Source: Cupriavidus sp. 2SB
Lineage (GTDB): Bacteria; Pseudomonadota; Gammaproteobacteria; Burkholderiales; Burkholderiaceae
Assembly (NCBI RefSeq): GCF_005503625.1
Contig: NZ_SCMX01000018.1
Coordinates: 1 to 64,000 of the forward strand
DNA: 64,000 nt
Direction: 5' to 3'
The notes under the pieces: generated by a model
What the model was told of the DNA's origin: nothing
Database searches by the model: none
What the model saw: only the letters and a program-made list of their open reading frames with translations
Position numbers and translations under genes: made by a program
Part shown: positions 18,473 to 27,698 of the stretch, in pieces
Numbering within the stretch: the first letter of the stretch is position 1
Layout: each line of letters opens with the position of its first letter

Positions 18473-18847
18473 GTGAACCCCCGACCCGTGATTGCTGTGG
18501 TGGAAGACGACGATGCCGTACGGGACTCCCTCGCCAGCCTGATTCGCTCGCTGGACATGACACCTCGATCCTATGCGTCGGCACGAGACTTCCTGAATGA
18601 AGAAGGATGGGGTGGCACGGACTGCCTGCTGGCGGACATCAGGATGCCGGTGATGGACGGAATTGCCATGTACCAGGCGTTGCTGGCACGCGGCATCCGC
18701 CTGCCGGTCATTTTCATGTCGGCCTCGGCAAGCGAACGCACCCTTGCCGATGTCTTGGATCTTGGCGCGAGCGGTTTCATCAAGAAGTCGCGGCTCGGCG
18801 CCAGCTTGCTCCCGTGTGTCCGCAAGGCGCTTGGCCTCGGCACGTAA
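18473..18847 (+). CDS. Receiver-only response regulator
   Basis: A 124-residue single receiver domain. VIAVVEDDDAVRDSL holds the acidic pocket, CLLADIRMPVMDG holds the phosphoacceptor Asp, IFMSASASE the Ser switch, and FIKKSRLGA the Lys. No output domain follows. A GTG start at 18473 is chosen because the receiver begins four residues later; an upstream extension to 18308 would overlap the promoter region and lacks homology. Such proteins act by protein contact or as phosphate sinks. Its place beside the divergent giant kinase at 14430 suggests it modulates that pathway. FixJ-like sequence similarity is clear. Confidence 0.88.
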   Translation: MNPRPVIAVVEDDDAVRDSLASLIRSLDMTPRSYASARDFLNEEGWGGTDCLLADIRMPVMDGIAMYQALLARGIRLPVIFMSASASERTLADVLDLGASGFIKKSRLGASLLPCVRKALGLGT

Positions 18848-18883
18848 CTGCCCTCCGCATTCCTTGCCACATTGTTGATCCCC

Positions 18884-20068
18884 ATGCCTCCTCAGATTCG
18901 CGAGCGACTGGCGCTGTGTGCATGCGGCTTCTTCTCGGCTGCATCGGTGCGCGCCACCGACACCCTCATCCCCGTCTTCGCCCGGGAATTCGCCGTCAGC
19001 ATCGGCACCGCCAGCACCCTGCTGACCGGATTCCTCCTGGCATATGGACTGATGCAATGGGTATTTGGCCCGCTCGCGCAGCACCACGGCACCGTTCGCG
19101 TCATGCTCTACGCGCTGGCGGGCAGCACCCTCATGAACCTCGGTGTCGCGCTGGCGGATTCCTACCACACCCTCCTCGTCTTCCGCACCCTGGCCGGGGC
19201 CAGTGCCGCCGGGATCGTACCACTGTGCCTGGCCCGCATTGCGGAAACCGTGCCGCTGGTGAACCGGCAAAGTGCCATCGCCCGCTTTTCGCTGGCAACC
19301 ATTACCGGCTTGATGGCGGGCCAATGGATGGCGGGCCGCATGGCAGACACCGTCGGCTGGCGCGTCACGTTCGTCATCCTCTCCTGCGGCTTTCTGATTT
19401 CGCTGCTTGCCCTGCGCCGCCATTCGCCCACGCCACCGGCGATGCCGAAACAGCCGGGGACGATTACGCTGCGGTACGTGGTGACGGCCCTGCAGTCGCC
19501 CGGTGCGCTCTCCACGCTCGGTCTCACCACATTGCTGGCTTCGTTCGGATCGGGTGTGCTCTCGTTCGTCGTCGCAAGCTTGCGCCACACCACGCAAATG
19601 ACGCTGTCCGATGCAGGACTGCTCACGGTGTGCATTGGCGCAGGCGGATTGCTGTACGCCGCATTCGCGCCGAAGATCCTCGAACGTACGCCATTGCCCA
19701 GGCTGGCGCTCTGCGCAGGCGTCCTGCTCTGCATGGCACTGACGTCGCTGGCGGTGGTGCGTGAGCCGTGGCAGGTTGCACTCGCCTGCCTGGCCGCAGG
19801 CCCGGGCTACTACGCCGCCCTGAACATCATGCAGACCGCAGCTACCGAGTTTGCGCCAGACTTGAAGCCCACCGCCGTGACGCTTTTTGCATCCTGCCTG
19901 TTCTGCACCCAGGCGCTGGCTGTCCTGGTGTGGGGACAGGTCGTCGACCGCCTTGGCTTTCCGGTGCTGTTCGTGATTGGCGGATGCGGCGCACTGCTGT
20001 TCGGCCTGCTCCTGCGAGGCTTTCTCACGACGGGATCGCCCTTGTCCGCCCGCGTTGCCCCGCGCTGA
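18884..20068 (+). CDS. MFS transporter (drug:proton antiporter-like)
   Basis: A 394-residue inner-membrane protein with about 12 hydrophobic helices. The loop between helices 2 and 3 (GPLAQHHGTVRVM) resembles the DHA1-type signature, and LVFRTLAGASAAGIVPL fits helix 4. The ATG at 18884 is preferred to a TTG 12 bases earlier. The gene follows the receiver-only gene after 36 bases on the same strand. The substrate is unknown. Its stop codon touches the palindrome at 20069. Confidence 0.88.
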   Translation: MPPQIRERLALCACGFFSAASVRATDTLIPVFAREFAVSIGTASTLLTGFLLAYGLMQWVFGPLAQHHGTVRVMLYALAGSTLMNLGVALADSYHTLLVFRTLAGASAAGIVPLCLARIAETVPLVNRQSAIARFSLATITGLMAGQWMAGRMADTVGWRVTFVILSCGFLISLLALRRHSPTPPAMPKQPGTITLRYVVTALQSPGALSTLGLTTLLASFGSGVLSFVVASLRHTTQMTLSDAGLLTVCIGAGGLLYAAFAPKILERTPLPRLALCAGVLLCMALTSLAVVREPWQVALACLAAGPGYYAALNIMQTAATEFAPDLKPTAVTLFASCLFCTQALAVLVWGQVVDRLGFPVLFVIGGCGALLFGLLLRGFLTTGSPLSARVAPR

Positions 20069-20088
20069 ACTACCACTTTGGTCGTAGT
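20069..20088 (+). promoter_or_regulatory. Palindromic operator upstream of the giant hybrid kinase
   Basis: ACTACCAC-TTTG-GTCGTAGT starts at the first base after the MFS stop codon and about 150 bases before the kinase start. It matches the element at 8772 in 16 of 20 positions, with an identical right arm. Both precede soluble kinases of the same family, so co-regulation is likely. Confidence 0.6.
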
Positions 20089-20221
20089 GGACCCCGCCAA
20101 TCTGGTGAGCCCACTACACCGCGATGCGAAAAGCCGTTCGAGAGAGTCCTCCAGGAGGCAATAGCTCAACTCACGCCATTTCCGACACAATATCGGGATC
20201 CATCCGAGTCTGTGCCAAGGC

Positions 20222-23200
20222 ATGAGCGACAAGCACTACACATCCGCCAGCAACATTTCCCTCAGTGACTACTGTCTTGTGCCCATCCACCAGGATGGCA
20301 TCATGGCGCTCTCGCGCGGCGTGCCGCCCGGAAGCGAGGAAACCGTTCTTCTTGCCCATGCTGCATCGGACCAATCGGAGGCCGTGGCCGCCCGGCTGCT
20401 GGAGAACGAGTACGCGTTGCGCTCGTTGCTGCGGACCAGTTGGGCCATCGTCCCCAGGACATTGTCCCGGGCGCACAGCGGCGTGTTCGCGGTCTACGAC
20501 GATGACGCCGGCCACCCTCTCGGTGCGCTCGACGACGCGCAGCATTCCGTGGAACGCGTGCTGTCGATTGCCGTCAAGGCCAGCGTCGCACTGAAAGCGG
20601 CGCACGAAAGCGGATTGATCCACCGGTCCATCACGCCGTTCACGCTGTTCGTGGACGACGAGGACACCTGCCGCATCTCGAACTTCGGCTTCGCCCAACG
20701 CCAGACCGAAGGCGACAAGCAGGCGCCGCAGCAGATCGTCCTGCGTTCGGACGTACTGCCCTATATTTCGCCGGAGCACACCGGACGCACGCGGCATCCC
20801 ATCGACACGCGCAGCGATCTCTACTCGCTCGGCGTGGTGATCTACCAGCTTCTGACGGGGCAGTTGCCGTTCAAGACCGGCCACGCCGCAGAGCCGTCGG
20901 AATGGCTGCACAGCCACGTTGCACGCACGCCCACCTCGCCCAATACGCTGGACGCCAACATCCCCGAGGCGCTCTCGGCCATCGTGCTCAAGCTGCTCGA
21001 CAAAAGTCCCGCGCTGCGATACCAGTCCGCTGCGGGACTGGAGGCCGACCTGAAACGATGCGAGGCGGAATGGACAGGCAAGGGATTGATCGGCTTCTTC
21101 CAATTGGGCGATGCCGATCATCCTGCGGAACTGGTGCTGGCCACAGGGCTGTTTGGCCGCGACACCGAGATGGAGGCACTGTCTTCCGCACTGGACGATG
21201 CGCGCAGGTTGCAACGCCCCGTGGTGGTTACCCTCATCGGCCAGTCGGGCGTGGGCAAATCCACGCTGCTGCATGCCTTTCTGGCCCACGCGCAGGAGTC
21301 AGGCGCGCCCGTTGCCCTGGGCAAGGCCGATCAGGTCCGCTCGGACATTCCCTACGCGCCCATCGCGGAAGCCGTCCGCGCGCATGTGCATCACATCCTC
21401 GGACTGGACGAGGCACAACTGGCGTCCTGGCGCGCGCGCGTCAAGCTCGCATTGGGCACCTACGGCAAGGCAGCTTCCCGCATCGCCCCGTCGATCAGCC
21501 TGCTGGTCGACGAGTTTCCCGCGCCCGCCAGCGACGTAGCGGACGATGCGCACGTGGAAACAGCCATGCTTCGGATGATCGGCGTGTTCAGCCAGCCGGG
21601 GCAACCCTTCGTGCTGGTGATCGACGATTACCAATGGATCGACGAGGCATCGCATCGACTGCTCGCCGGACTGCTCGATGATCGCGACAACCTTCCCCTC
21701 CTGCTCGTCTGCACCGCCCGCGAAGAAGTCCTGAGCGGCGTCGTTGGCCATCAACTCGCGACACTGCGCCACGCGGCGAGTGCTTCCGCGAATCTTCACC
21801 TCGTACCGCTCGACCTCACGGTGCTGACGCGCGTGCTAGCCGAAACACTGCGCGACACCCCGCAGGAAGTGCAACCGCTCGCCCAGGTCATCCAGATGAA
21901 GACGGCGGGGAACCCGTTCTTCGTCAGCCAGTTCCTGCGCATGCTGGCGGACTGCCGTCTCATGCAAATCAGCGAAGACGGCAAGTGGAAGTACGATCTG
22001 GAGGCAATCGATGCCCATGAGATCACGGAGAACGTTGCGGAACTGGTCTTGCAGCGGCTGGAGCGCCTGCCCGACAGCACCTCCGAGATTCTGGCGAACA
22101 TGGCGTGTCTGGGTCGAAGTACCGAGTTGTGGCTGCTCGGCGAACTCTTCCATCTTAGCGAGCGTGCCCTGCACGCGGCACTGTCTCCCGCGCGCAGCCT
22201 GGGGATCGTGAGCCTTTCCGACCAGAGCTACAGCTTTACCCATGACCGCGTGCAGGAAGCGGCAAGCCGGCTCATCGACCCTGCGCTTCGCGCAAAGACC
22301 TGCCTGCGGGCAGGCAAGCTGATGGCCGACTCGATGCTCGCCGACCAAGGCGCCCAAGCGGACGATCTGCTGTTTCGTACCGCAGGATGGATGGCACAGG
22401 GCATCGACAGCGTGACCGCGCCCATCGACATGATGGAGGTGTCCCGCATCTTCCTGTCGGCATCGCGCCGCGCGCGCAGCAGCGCCGCACTGGCCAGCGC
22501 GCATGCCTATGTGGAACATGGCCTGGCCTTGCTGGACCGTCTTCCCGTTTCGCATGCTGGTCGCGCAGATCTGCTCTATGCACTGCGGCAGGAATATGCG
22601 GCCACCCTCCTACTGCAAGGTCAGCTCGATTCGGCACTCGCCATTGTCAATGCGCTGATCGAGCTTCCCGTCCCGGCCCTTCAGGTGGCCAACGCCTACC
22701 TGCTCAAGATCGAGATCCATTCCCGGCGCTCCGAAAACAGCCTGGCATTGAAGACCGCGATTGACGGGCTGAAGCGGTTGGGCATCCAGTTGCCCAGCCA
22801 TCCGACCGCACGCCAATGCGATCAGCAATACGCGCAGATCCTCCCCCACCTCTGCGCCTCGCAACTGGAAGCACTGCACGCGCTGCATGAAGTCACCGAT
22901 GCGGAAGCCGCCGCTGCCATGGACCTGCTCACGGCGGCGTTCGTACCGGCCAGCTTCACCAACGCGGACGTGGCATTCCTGAGCCTGTGCGAGATGGTCA
23001 GGCTGACCGTAGCGCATGGCATGAGCGCTGCCTCGGCGGCGGCGCTTGCCTGGCTCGGCGTCCTGGTGTGTCATCGCTATGGGGCGAACCATGACGGATT
23101 CCGATATGGCGAGACAGCACGCCATATCGTTGCCCGCCGTGGCTACGTGGCATGGGAAGCCCGCGTACTGCTGCCGCTCGATCAACTCAGCGTCTGGACC

Positions 23201-25759
23201 CAGCCCCTGTCCTATGCGGTGGAATGCGCCCGGGCCGCGTTCGGCGCGGGTGTGGCGCATGGCGATATCACCATGGCGTGCTACGCGGCCTGCCATATCA
23301 CCGCGAACCTGCTGGTCCGGGGAGACAACCTCGCGGAGGTCCGTCGCGAAGCCGGGCGGGGGCTCGATTTCGTGAGAAAGGCCGGCTACCGCGACGTCGA
23401 GGCCATCCTGGAACTGCAGCGCGCATTCATCGACGACCTGATGGCTCCCGATGGCGTCGTCCGAGGGCTGCTGGAAGCGGAGTACCGCGCGCCCGACGGC
23501 GAGCAACTTGCCACCTACGAGTATTGGCAATGGATCTACCGCGCGACGGTCCATTTCCATTCCGGACGAATCGGTGATGCAGCCCTGTGCCTGGACCAGG
23601 CCACTGCATTCGCATGGTCGGCGCCCGCGCACATCCATACGTTCGACTTCCATTTCCTGCGCGCACTGGTGATCGCCAGCCAGTACGCCTCGGCCAACGT
23701 CATCGCGATGTCCACGCTGCGCGAGGATGCGGCCAGGATTCGCGCGTGGGCCGATGACAACATGGAGACGTTTGCCGACAAAGCCGCACTGATCGACGCC
23801 GAGATCGCGCGCCTGGGCGGTGAGACCACGCAGGCGATGTCCCTGTACGAGGAAGCCGCCACACTCGCACGCGAACGCGGCTTCTGGCACGTGGCGGCAA
23901 TCGCCCATGAGCGTGCGTCCACCCACTGCGATTCATTGAACCTGGGCCTGGCCGCCACCGCGCATCGGCAGTTTGCGCTGGAAGCGTACCGGACCTGGGG
24001 CGCGACCGCCAAGGTCCGGCAGCTCGAAGCGCTTCATCCCGGCCTGTCCACCAAGGCGAGCGGGACGTGGCAGATTTCCCCCGGCGTCCACTCCTTCGAC
24101 AACGAAAGCGTCATCCGCGCCTACCACGCACTGACGCAGGAAGTCCGTCTCGATCAGGTCATCCGCAAACTGATGACCATCGTCCTGGAGTATGCCGGCG
24201 CAGAGCACGGGCATCTGGTCAGGACCACGCCCGAGGGCCTGGTCATCGAAGCCAGCGCGCACACGGTGGATTGCGGCATTGCTGTCGATCTGGTGCATAT
24301 CGCCGCCGATGCCACCCACCTGCCCCTTTCCCTGCTGAACACGGCAGTGCGCACCCAGCAAGCCATCCGCGTCAGCGAGCCGTTTGGCGCCAACCCGTTC
24401 GTCTCCGACCCCTACTTCGCGGACCGCCCGGATGGCTCCGCCATGTGCCTGCCGCTCGTTCGTCAGAACGAAGTGGTAGGCGCCCTGTATCTGGAGAATC
24501 GCCTGGTTCGCGACGGATTCACACAGACCCATACCAGGCTGCTGGAACTCATCGCCGTGCAGGCCGCCATCTCGCTCCACACCGCACGGCTCTACGATGA
24601 CCTGCACACGGAGAACGAACGCCGCCGCCGCGTGGAACTCGAATTGAGAACCAGCGAAGCGACCCTTGCCATGGGCGAGATGGTGAGCCTGACCGGAAGC
24701 TGGCGGTGGGACCTGCGGCGCGACGAGTTCATCTGTTCGAGCGAACTCCTGCGGCTGTTCGAACTGGAGGATGCACCGGCGCCCATTCGCTTCGACCGCT
24801 TCCTGGAGCGGATGCATCCCGAGGACAGGGACGATGTGAACCTGAAAGTCGAAACCGCCATCCAGGACATGGCACCCATCCAGGTAGAACACCGGCTCGT
24901 CCGCAAGGATGGCTCGGTCCGCTACGTCGTTGCTGTCGGCAAACCGCTTCAGGTGGATGGCGAGAACTTCGACTACGTGGGAACCGTGTCCGACGTGACG
25001 GAGCGGCGCAAGGCGGAAGATTCCGTGCAAAGCGCGCAATCGGAACTCGCCCGCGTCACGCGCGCCACCACGGTAGGCCAGCTCACCGCATCGATTGCGC
25101 ACGAGATCAACCAGCCCCTGATGTCCATCGTGTCGAATGCCGGCGCCAGCCTGCGCTGGCTCGCAAAGAATCCGCCGAACCTGGAAAACGCCAGGGAAGG
25201 CATCGAGGAAATCGCCACCGCCGGACAGCGCGCCGGCGCCATGATCAGGAGTCTTCAGGATCTGACGCGCAAGAACAAACCCGTGCTGGCCCCCGTGGAC
25301 CTGAACCGTACCATCAGCCAGATCCTTGCCATCGCACGCATGGAGATTGACCGCCGCAATGTGTCGCTCCGGCTCCATACCGCGGCCAACCTGCCTCCGA
25401 CCTTCGGCGATGCCATCCAGTTGCAGCAGGTCATCCTGAATCTTGTTCTCAACGCGGTGGAAGCCATGGGGGATATGACGGATCGCCCACGCATCCTGGA
25501 GATATCCACCGAAACCAGCGGAGACGACATGATCGAGCTGGCCGTCTCGGACAACGGTGCCGGCATCAGTGCCGTCATGGAGGATGAGGTGTTCGAGCCG
25601 TTCTATACCACCAAGGAAAGCGGCATGGGCATGGGGCTATCCATTTCACGCTCCATCATCGAGGCGCATGGCGGCAAGCTGCGCGCGCGCCGGAGAACCC
25701 CGCACGGCAGCGTTTTCTCGTTCACGATCCCGCTTCGCAGAGAATCGGGGGAATCTTGA
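20222..25759 (+). CDS. Giant pseudokinase-AAA-TPR-GAF-PAS-histidine kinase hybrid
   Basis: A 1845-residue soluble sensor of the family annotated as trifunctional Ser/Thr kinase, ATP-binding and sensor histidine kinase. The N-terminal kinase-like domain (1-285) has HRS (134-136) for HRD, NFG (154-156) for DFG and no N or K in the catalytic loop, so it is probably inactive. The AAA ATPase has Walker A GQSGVGKST (340-348) and Walker B FVLVIDD (463-469). A long helical TPR-like region follows (about 600-1280). GAF (about 1295-1455), PAS (about 1487-1600), HisKA (His1627 in ASIAHEINQPL) and HATPase (DNGAGI, GMGMGLSISRS) complete it. It ends one base before the convergent cytochrome gene. There is no fused receiver; the FixJ-type regulators are candidate partners. 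Confidence 0.93.
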   Translation: MSDKHYTSASNISLSDYCLVPIHQDGIMALSRGVPPGSEETVLLAHAASDQSEAVAARLLENEYALRSLLRTSWAIVPRTLSRAHSGVFAVYDDDAGHPLGALDDAQHSVERVLSIAVKASVALKAAHESGLIHRSITPFTLFVDDEDTCRISNFGFAQRQTEGDKQAPQQIVLRSDVLPYISPEHTGRTRHPIDTRSDLYSLGVVIYQLLTGQLPFKTGHAAEPSEWLHSHVARTPTSPNTLDANIPEALSAIVLKLLDKSPALRYQSAAGLEADLKRCEAEWTGKGLIGFFQLGDADHPAELVLATGLFGRDTEMEALSSALDDARRLQRPVVVTLIGQSGVGKSTLLHAFLAHAQESGAPVALGKADQVRSDIPYAPIAEAVRAHVHHILGLDEAQLASWRARVKLALGTYGKAASRIAPSISLLVDEFPAPASDVADDAHVETAMLRMIGVFSQPGQPFVLVIDDYQWIDEASHRLLAGLLDDRDNLPLLLVCTAREEVLSGVVGHQLATLRHAASASANLHLVPLDLTVLTRVLAETLRDTPQEVQPLAQVIQMKTAGNPFFVSQFLRMLADCRLMQISEDGKWKYDLEAIDAHEITENVAELVLQRLERLPDSTSEILANMACLGRSTELWLLGELFHLSERALHAALSPARSLGIVSLSDQSYSFTHDRVQEAASRLIDPALRAKTCLRAGKLMADSMLADQGAQADDLLFRTAGWMAQGIDSVTAPIDMMEVSRIFLSASRRARSSAALASAHAYVEHGLALLDRLPVSHAGRADLLYALRQEYAATLLLQGQLDSALAIVNALIELPVPALQVANAYLLKIEIHSRRSENSLALKTAIDGLKRLGIQLPSHPTARQCDQQYAQILPHLCASQLEALHALHEVTDAEAAAAMDLLTAAFVPASFTNADVAFLSLCEMVRLTVAHGMSAASAAALAWLGVLVCHRYGANHDGFRYGETARHIVARRGYVAWEARVLLPLDQLSVWTQPLSYAVECARAAFGAGVAHGDITMACYAACHITANLLVRGDNLAEVRREAGRGLDFVRKAGYRDVEAILELQRAFIDDLMAPDGVVRGLLEAEYRAPDGEQLATYEYWQWIYRATVHFHSGRIGDAALCLDQATAFAWSAPAHIHTFDFHFLRALVIASQYASANVIAMSTLREDAARIRAWADDNMETFADKAALIDAEIARLGGETTQAMSLYEEAATLARERGFWHVAAIAHERASTHCDSLNLGLAATAHRQFALEAYRTWGATAKVRQLEALHPGLSTKASGTWQISPGVHSFDNESVIRAYHALTQEVRLDQVIRKLMTIVLEYAGAEHGHLVRTTPEGLVIEASAHTVDCGIAVDLVHIAADATHLPLSLLNTAVRTQQAIRVSEPFGANPFVSDPYFADRPDGSAMCLPLVRQNEVVGALYLENRLVRDGFTQTHTRLLELIAVQAAISLHTARLYDDLHTENERRRRVELELRTSEATLAMGEMVSLTGSWRWDLRRDEFICSSELLRLFELEDAPAPIRFDRFLERMHPEDRDDVNLKVETAIQDMAPIQVEHRLVRKDGSVRYVVAVGKPLQVDGENFDYVGTVSDVTERRKAEDSVQSAQSELARVTRATTVGQLTASIAHEINQPLMSIVSNAGASLRWLAKNPPNLENAREGIEEIATAGQRAGAMIRSLQDLTRKNKPVLAPVDLNRTISQILAIARMEIDRRNVSLRLHTAANLPPTFGDAIQLQQVILNLVLNAVEAMGDMTDRPRILEISTETSGDDMIELAVSDNGAGISAVMEDEVFEPFYTTKESGMGMGLSISRSIIEAHGGKLRARRRTPHGSVFSFTIPLRRESGES

Positions 25760-26302
25760 TCAGCCCGGGCGTCCCGTCGTCATCGATGACAGGACGCCGT
25801 CGCGCCGGATCAACCCGTGGAATAGTGCGGCCGCAATATGCAGCACGACGACGGCGAAGAACAGGAAGGCCCCTACGGTGTGCGCCTCGCGCAGCCATGC
25901 GAACAGATAGGGGTCATGCGGAAGAATCGGGGGCAGTTGCAGGCTTCCGAACAGCACAATCGGATATCCCGCCGCGGACAACATCCCCCACCCGATCAAC
26001 GGCATGGCGAACATCAACCCATACAGCAGCCACTGTGAAGCCATGGCAGCAAGACGTTGCGCCGGCGGCACCGACGCGGGTAACGCTGGCGCCGGATTCA
26101 GGAAGCGATTCCACAATCGAATGACGGCCAGCACCAGAATCGCAATGCCAATGGGACGATGCCACGACACGAGCGTCAGGTAACGCGACGATACGGTAGC
26201 GACCATGCCGATGCCGATCGCCAGCATGGCCAGAATCAGCACCGCCATGAGCCAGTGAAGCAGTCGGGAAGGCAAGGAAAATCCTTGCGATGGCGTCTTC
26301 AT
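25760..26302 (-). CDS. Cytochrome b561
   Basis: A 180-residue membrane protein with four hydrophobic helices and His residues placed as in bacterial cytochrome b561: LLHWLMA, SWHRPIG, EAHTVGAF and VLHIAAAL. The family carries electrons from quinol or other donors through the membrane with two haems b. Its start overlaps the stop codon of the catalase-like gene by 4 bases (ATGA), so the two are translationally coupled. It probably feeds electrons to that periplasm-facing haem enzyme. Confidence 0.92.
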   Translation of the reverse strand: MKTPSQGFSLPSRLLHWLMAVLILAMLAIGIGMVATVSSRYLTLVSWHRPIGIAILVLAVIRLWNRFLNPAPALPASVPPAQRLAAMASQWLLYGLMFAMPLIGWGMLSAAGYPIVLFGSLQLPPILPHDPYLFAWLREAHTVGAFLFFAVVVLHIAAALFHGLIRRDGVLSSMTTGRPG

Positions 26303-27390
26303 GATTTCCCCCCAGCCAGCACGTCAGTTTCCGTCACAGCGCTTGGCGGCTTGGCCGCCCGCTCCTTCTCCCGCAGCATGAACGATCGCGAGTAGGCTGC
26401 CGACCGCGCGCTGGGAATCGCATCTGCAGATGTGGAAATACCCGCTGGCAATACGGTCGGGTCGAAGTTGATATCGGTGCATGGACCGACATCTTCCGAG
26501 GTCAGCTTGTCCAGCGTCACCGTTCCAAGGTCGATGTGCTGGCGGTCCTCCGGCCACGGCAAGTCAGGACTCACCGGATCGCCGGGTTGACCGATGGTCG
26601 CAACCATCTTCCACGTCAAAGGGTGATGTGCCGCGTCCGCGATCAGCGCATCGAAGAGATAGTTGGGGTCCTGCTTGTCTTGCGGTGCGGCCGGGGAGAA
26701 TGGCTGCGCGGGAACGGCAGACCATCGTACGGGAACGCTTCGCCCGTCCTTGTCCACGAATTCAAAAGTATCGAGGGCGTTGTACGTGTCATTCGAAAAC
26801 CCCGAGGAAACCGCGCGCTTCCCTATCACAGCCATGGCGGCCACCGTTTCCGGGTGTGCTGCCTTGAAGGCCTGCATCTTTTCAGGATCGGGCTTTCCCG
26901 TGTTGCGGTCGGGAATCGACGCGATCATCTGCGCATAGAACGCCTGCACGTTCGCGACCGGAAACAGCGGCAGGTCAATCATGGCAGTCCGCCACTCCTG
27001 GCCATGGGGCGGCTTGAACTGTAGCGCGAGGCTACGCACCAAACCTGGTGAATCGGGAATGAAGGGCATGCCACCGGCAAACGCAAAGCGCCCGATCACC
27101 GGGACACGTCCAGAGGCCAGGACGTCGGCCTTGCTGAATGTGGCGCCCTCTCCGGTGCTATCGAACCAGCCTGCGGCACACAAGCCCTTGGCGTGATTCC
27201 TGCGGAACCCGATGTGCGTGCCGTTCTGCGCTTCGAAGCCGTCGATGACGGTTGTCTGGGTCAGACGGCCCGGGGTTAGCCACCCGCCGGCATAGGCAAA
27301 TCCAGCCGTGACGCCAAGCACGACGGCCCCAATGGCCCCCAACCGGACTACCCTGGCGCCACCACTCAGCTTGGCCGATTCATCTTCCAT
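26299..27390 (-). CDS. Catalase-related haem peroxidase with N-terminal membrane anchor
   Basis: A 363-residue protein of the catalase-like (SrpA-type) group. A hydrophobic segment at about 16-40 (LGAIGAVVLGVTAGFAYAGG) is an uncleaved anchor or signal. The distal site appears as FRRNHAKGLCAAGWF with the catalytic His; PVIGRFAFAGGMPF and EWRTAMIDLPLFPV follow as in the family. It is shorter than true catalases (about 480 residues) and likely acts as an organic peroxidase. Start 27390 has GGGGGGAA nearby; 14 further upstream residues are rejected. Coupled to cytochrome b561. No sigma/anti-sigma pair is seen beside it. Confidence 0.9.
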   Translation of the reverse strand: MEDESAKLSGGARVVRLGAIGAVVLGVTAGFAYAGGWLTPGRLTQTTVIDGFEAQNGTHIGFRRNHAKGLCAAGWFDSTGEGATFSKADVLASGRVPVIGRFAFAGGMPFIPDSPGLVRSLALQFKPPHGQEWRTAMIDLPLFPVANVQAFYAQMIASIPDRNTGKPDPEKMQAFKAAHPETVAAMAVIGKRAVSSGFSNDTYNALDTFEFVDKDGRSVPVRWSAVPAQPFSPAAPQDKQDPNYLFDALIADAAHHPLTWKMVATIGQPGDPVSPDLPWPEDRQHIDLGTVTLDKLTSEDVGPCTDINFDPTVLPAGISTSADAIPSARSAAYSRSFMLREKERAAKPPSAVTETDVLAGGKS

Positions 27391-27698
27391 CGCGATTCCC
27401 CCCGCACAGTTTGCAAGCGCTGTATGCGGCAACGGAAAACAATGCCTTGTGCCGCTGACTGCAAGTTATGCGAAGTCGGTAGGCCGCACCAGCCTACGAT
27501 AGATTCCCCTATCCTATGTTTTGGCGTGCCCGGGCTATACCATCGCATAGGAAGGGAATAACGTCCCCCGGCTCATCGAGTCACACTGATCCGGCCACTG
27601 CTGCACCGAAGGAAGCTCGAGGCGCCAAGAGGTTCCGCATGCTCTCGTGGATACTGATTTCCTGCGCTTCGGGGAACAACGCAGCAACCGTATGCCGA
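27391..27698. other. Intergenic region upstream of the catalase-like gene
   Basis: This 308-base stretch separates the catalase-like gene start from the end of the E1 gene. It should contain the catalase promoter. A short minus-strand open frame within it (about 27581-27700) shows no family I recognise and no clear ribosome-binding site. A GGGAATAACGTCCCC segment near 27555 is partly palindromic and could be a regulator site. Nothing else is supported. Confidence 0.4.

Noticed and set aside
15948-18476. 842-codon plus-strand frame opposite the hybrid kinase at 14430
   Set aside because: Low-complexity composition rich in Arg, Gln and His, no recognisable domain; the opposite strand has clear kinase, GAF and HATPase motifs.
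27550-27565. GGGAATAA-type ECF sigma -35 box upstream of the catalase-like gene
   Set aside because: It is oriented toward the plus strand where no gene starts, and no ECF sigma gene lies nearby.
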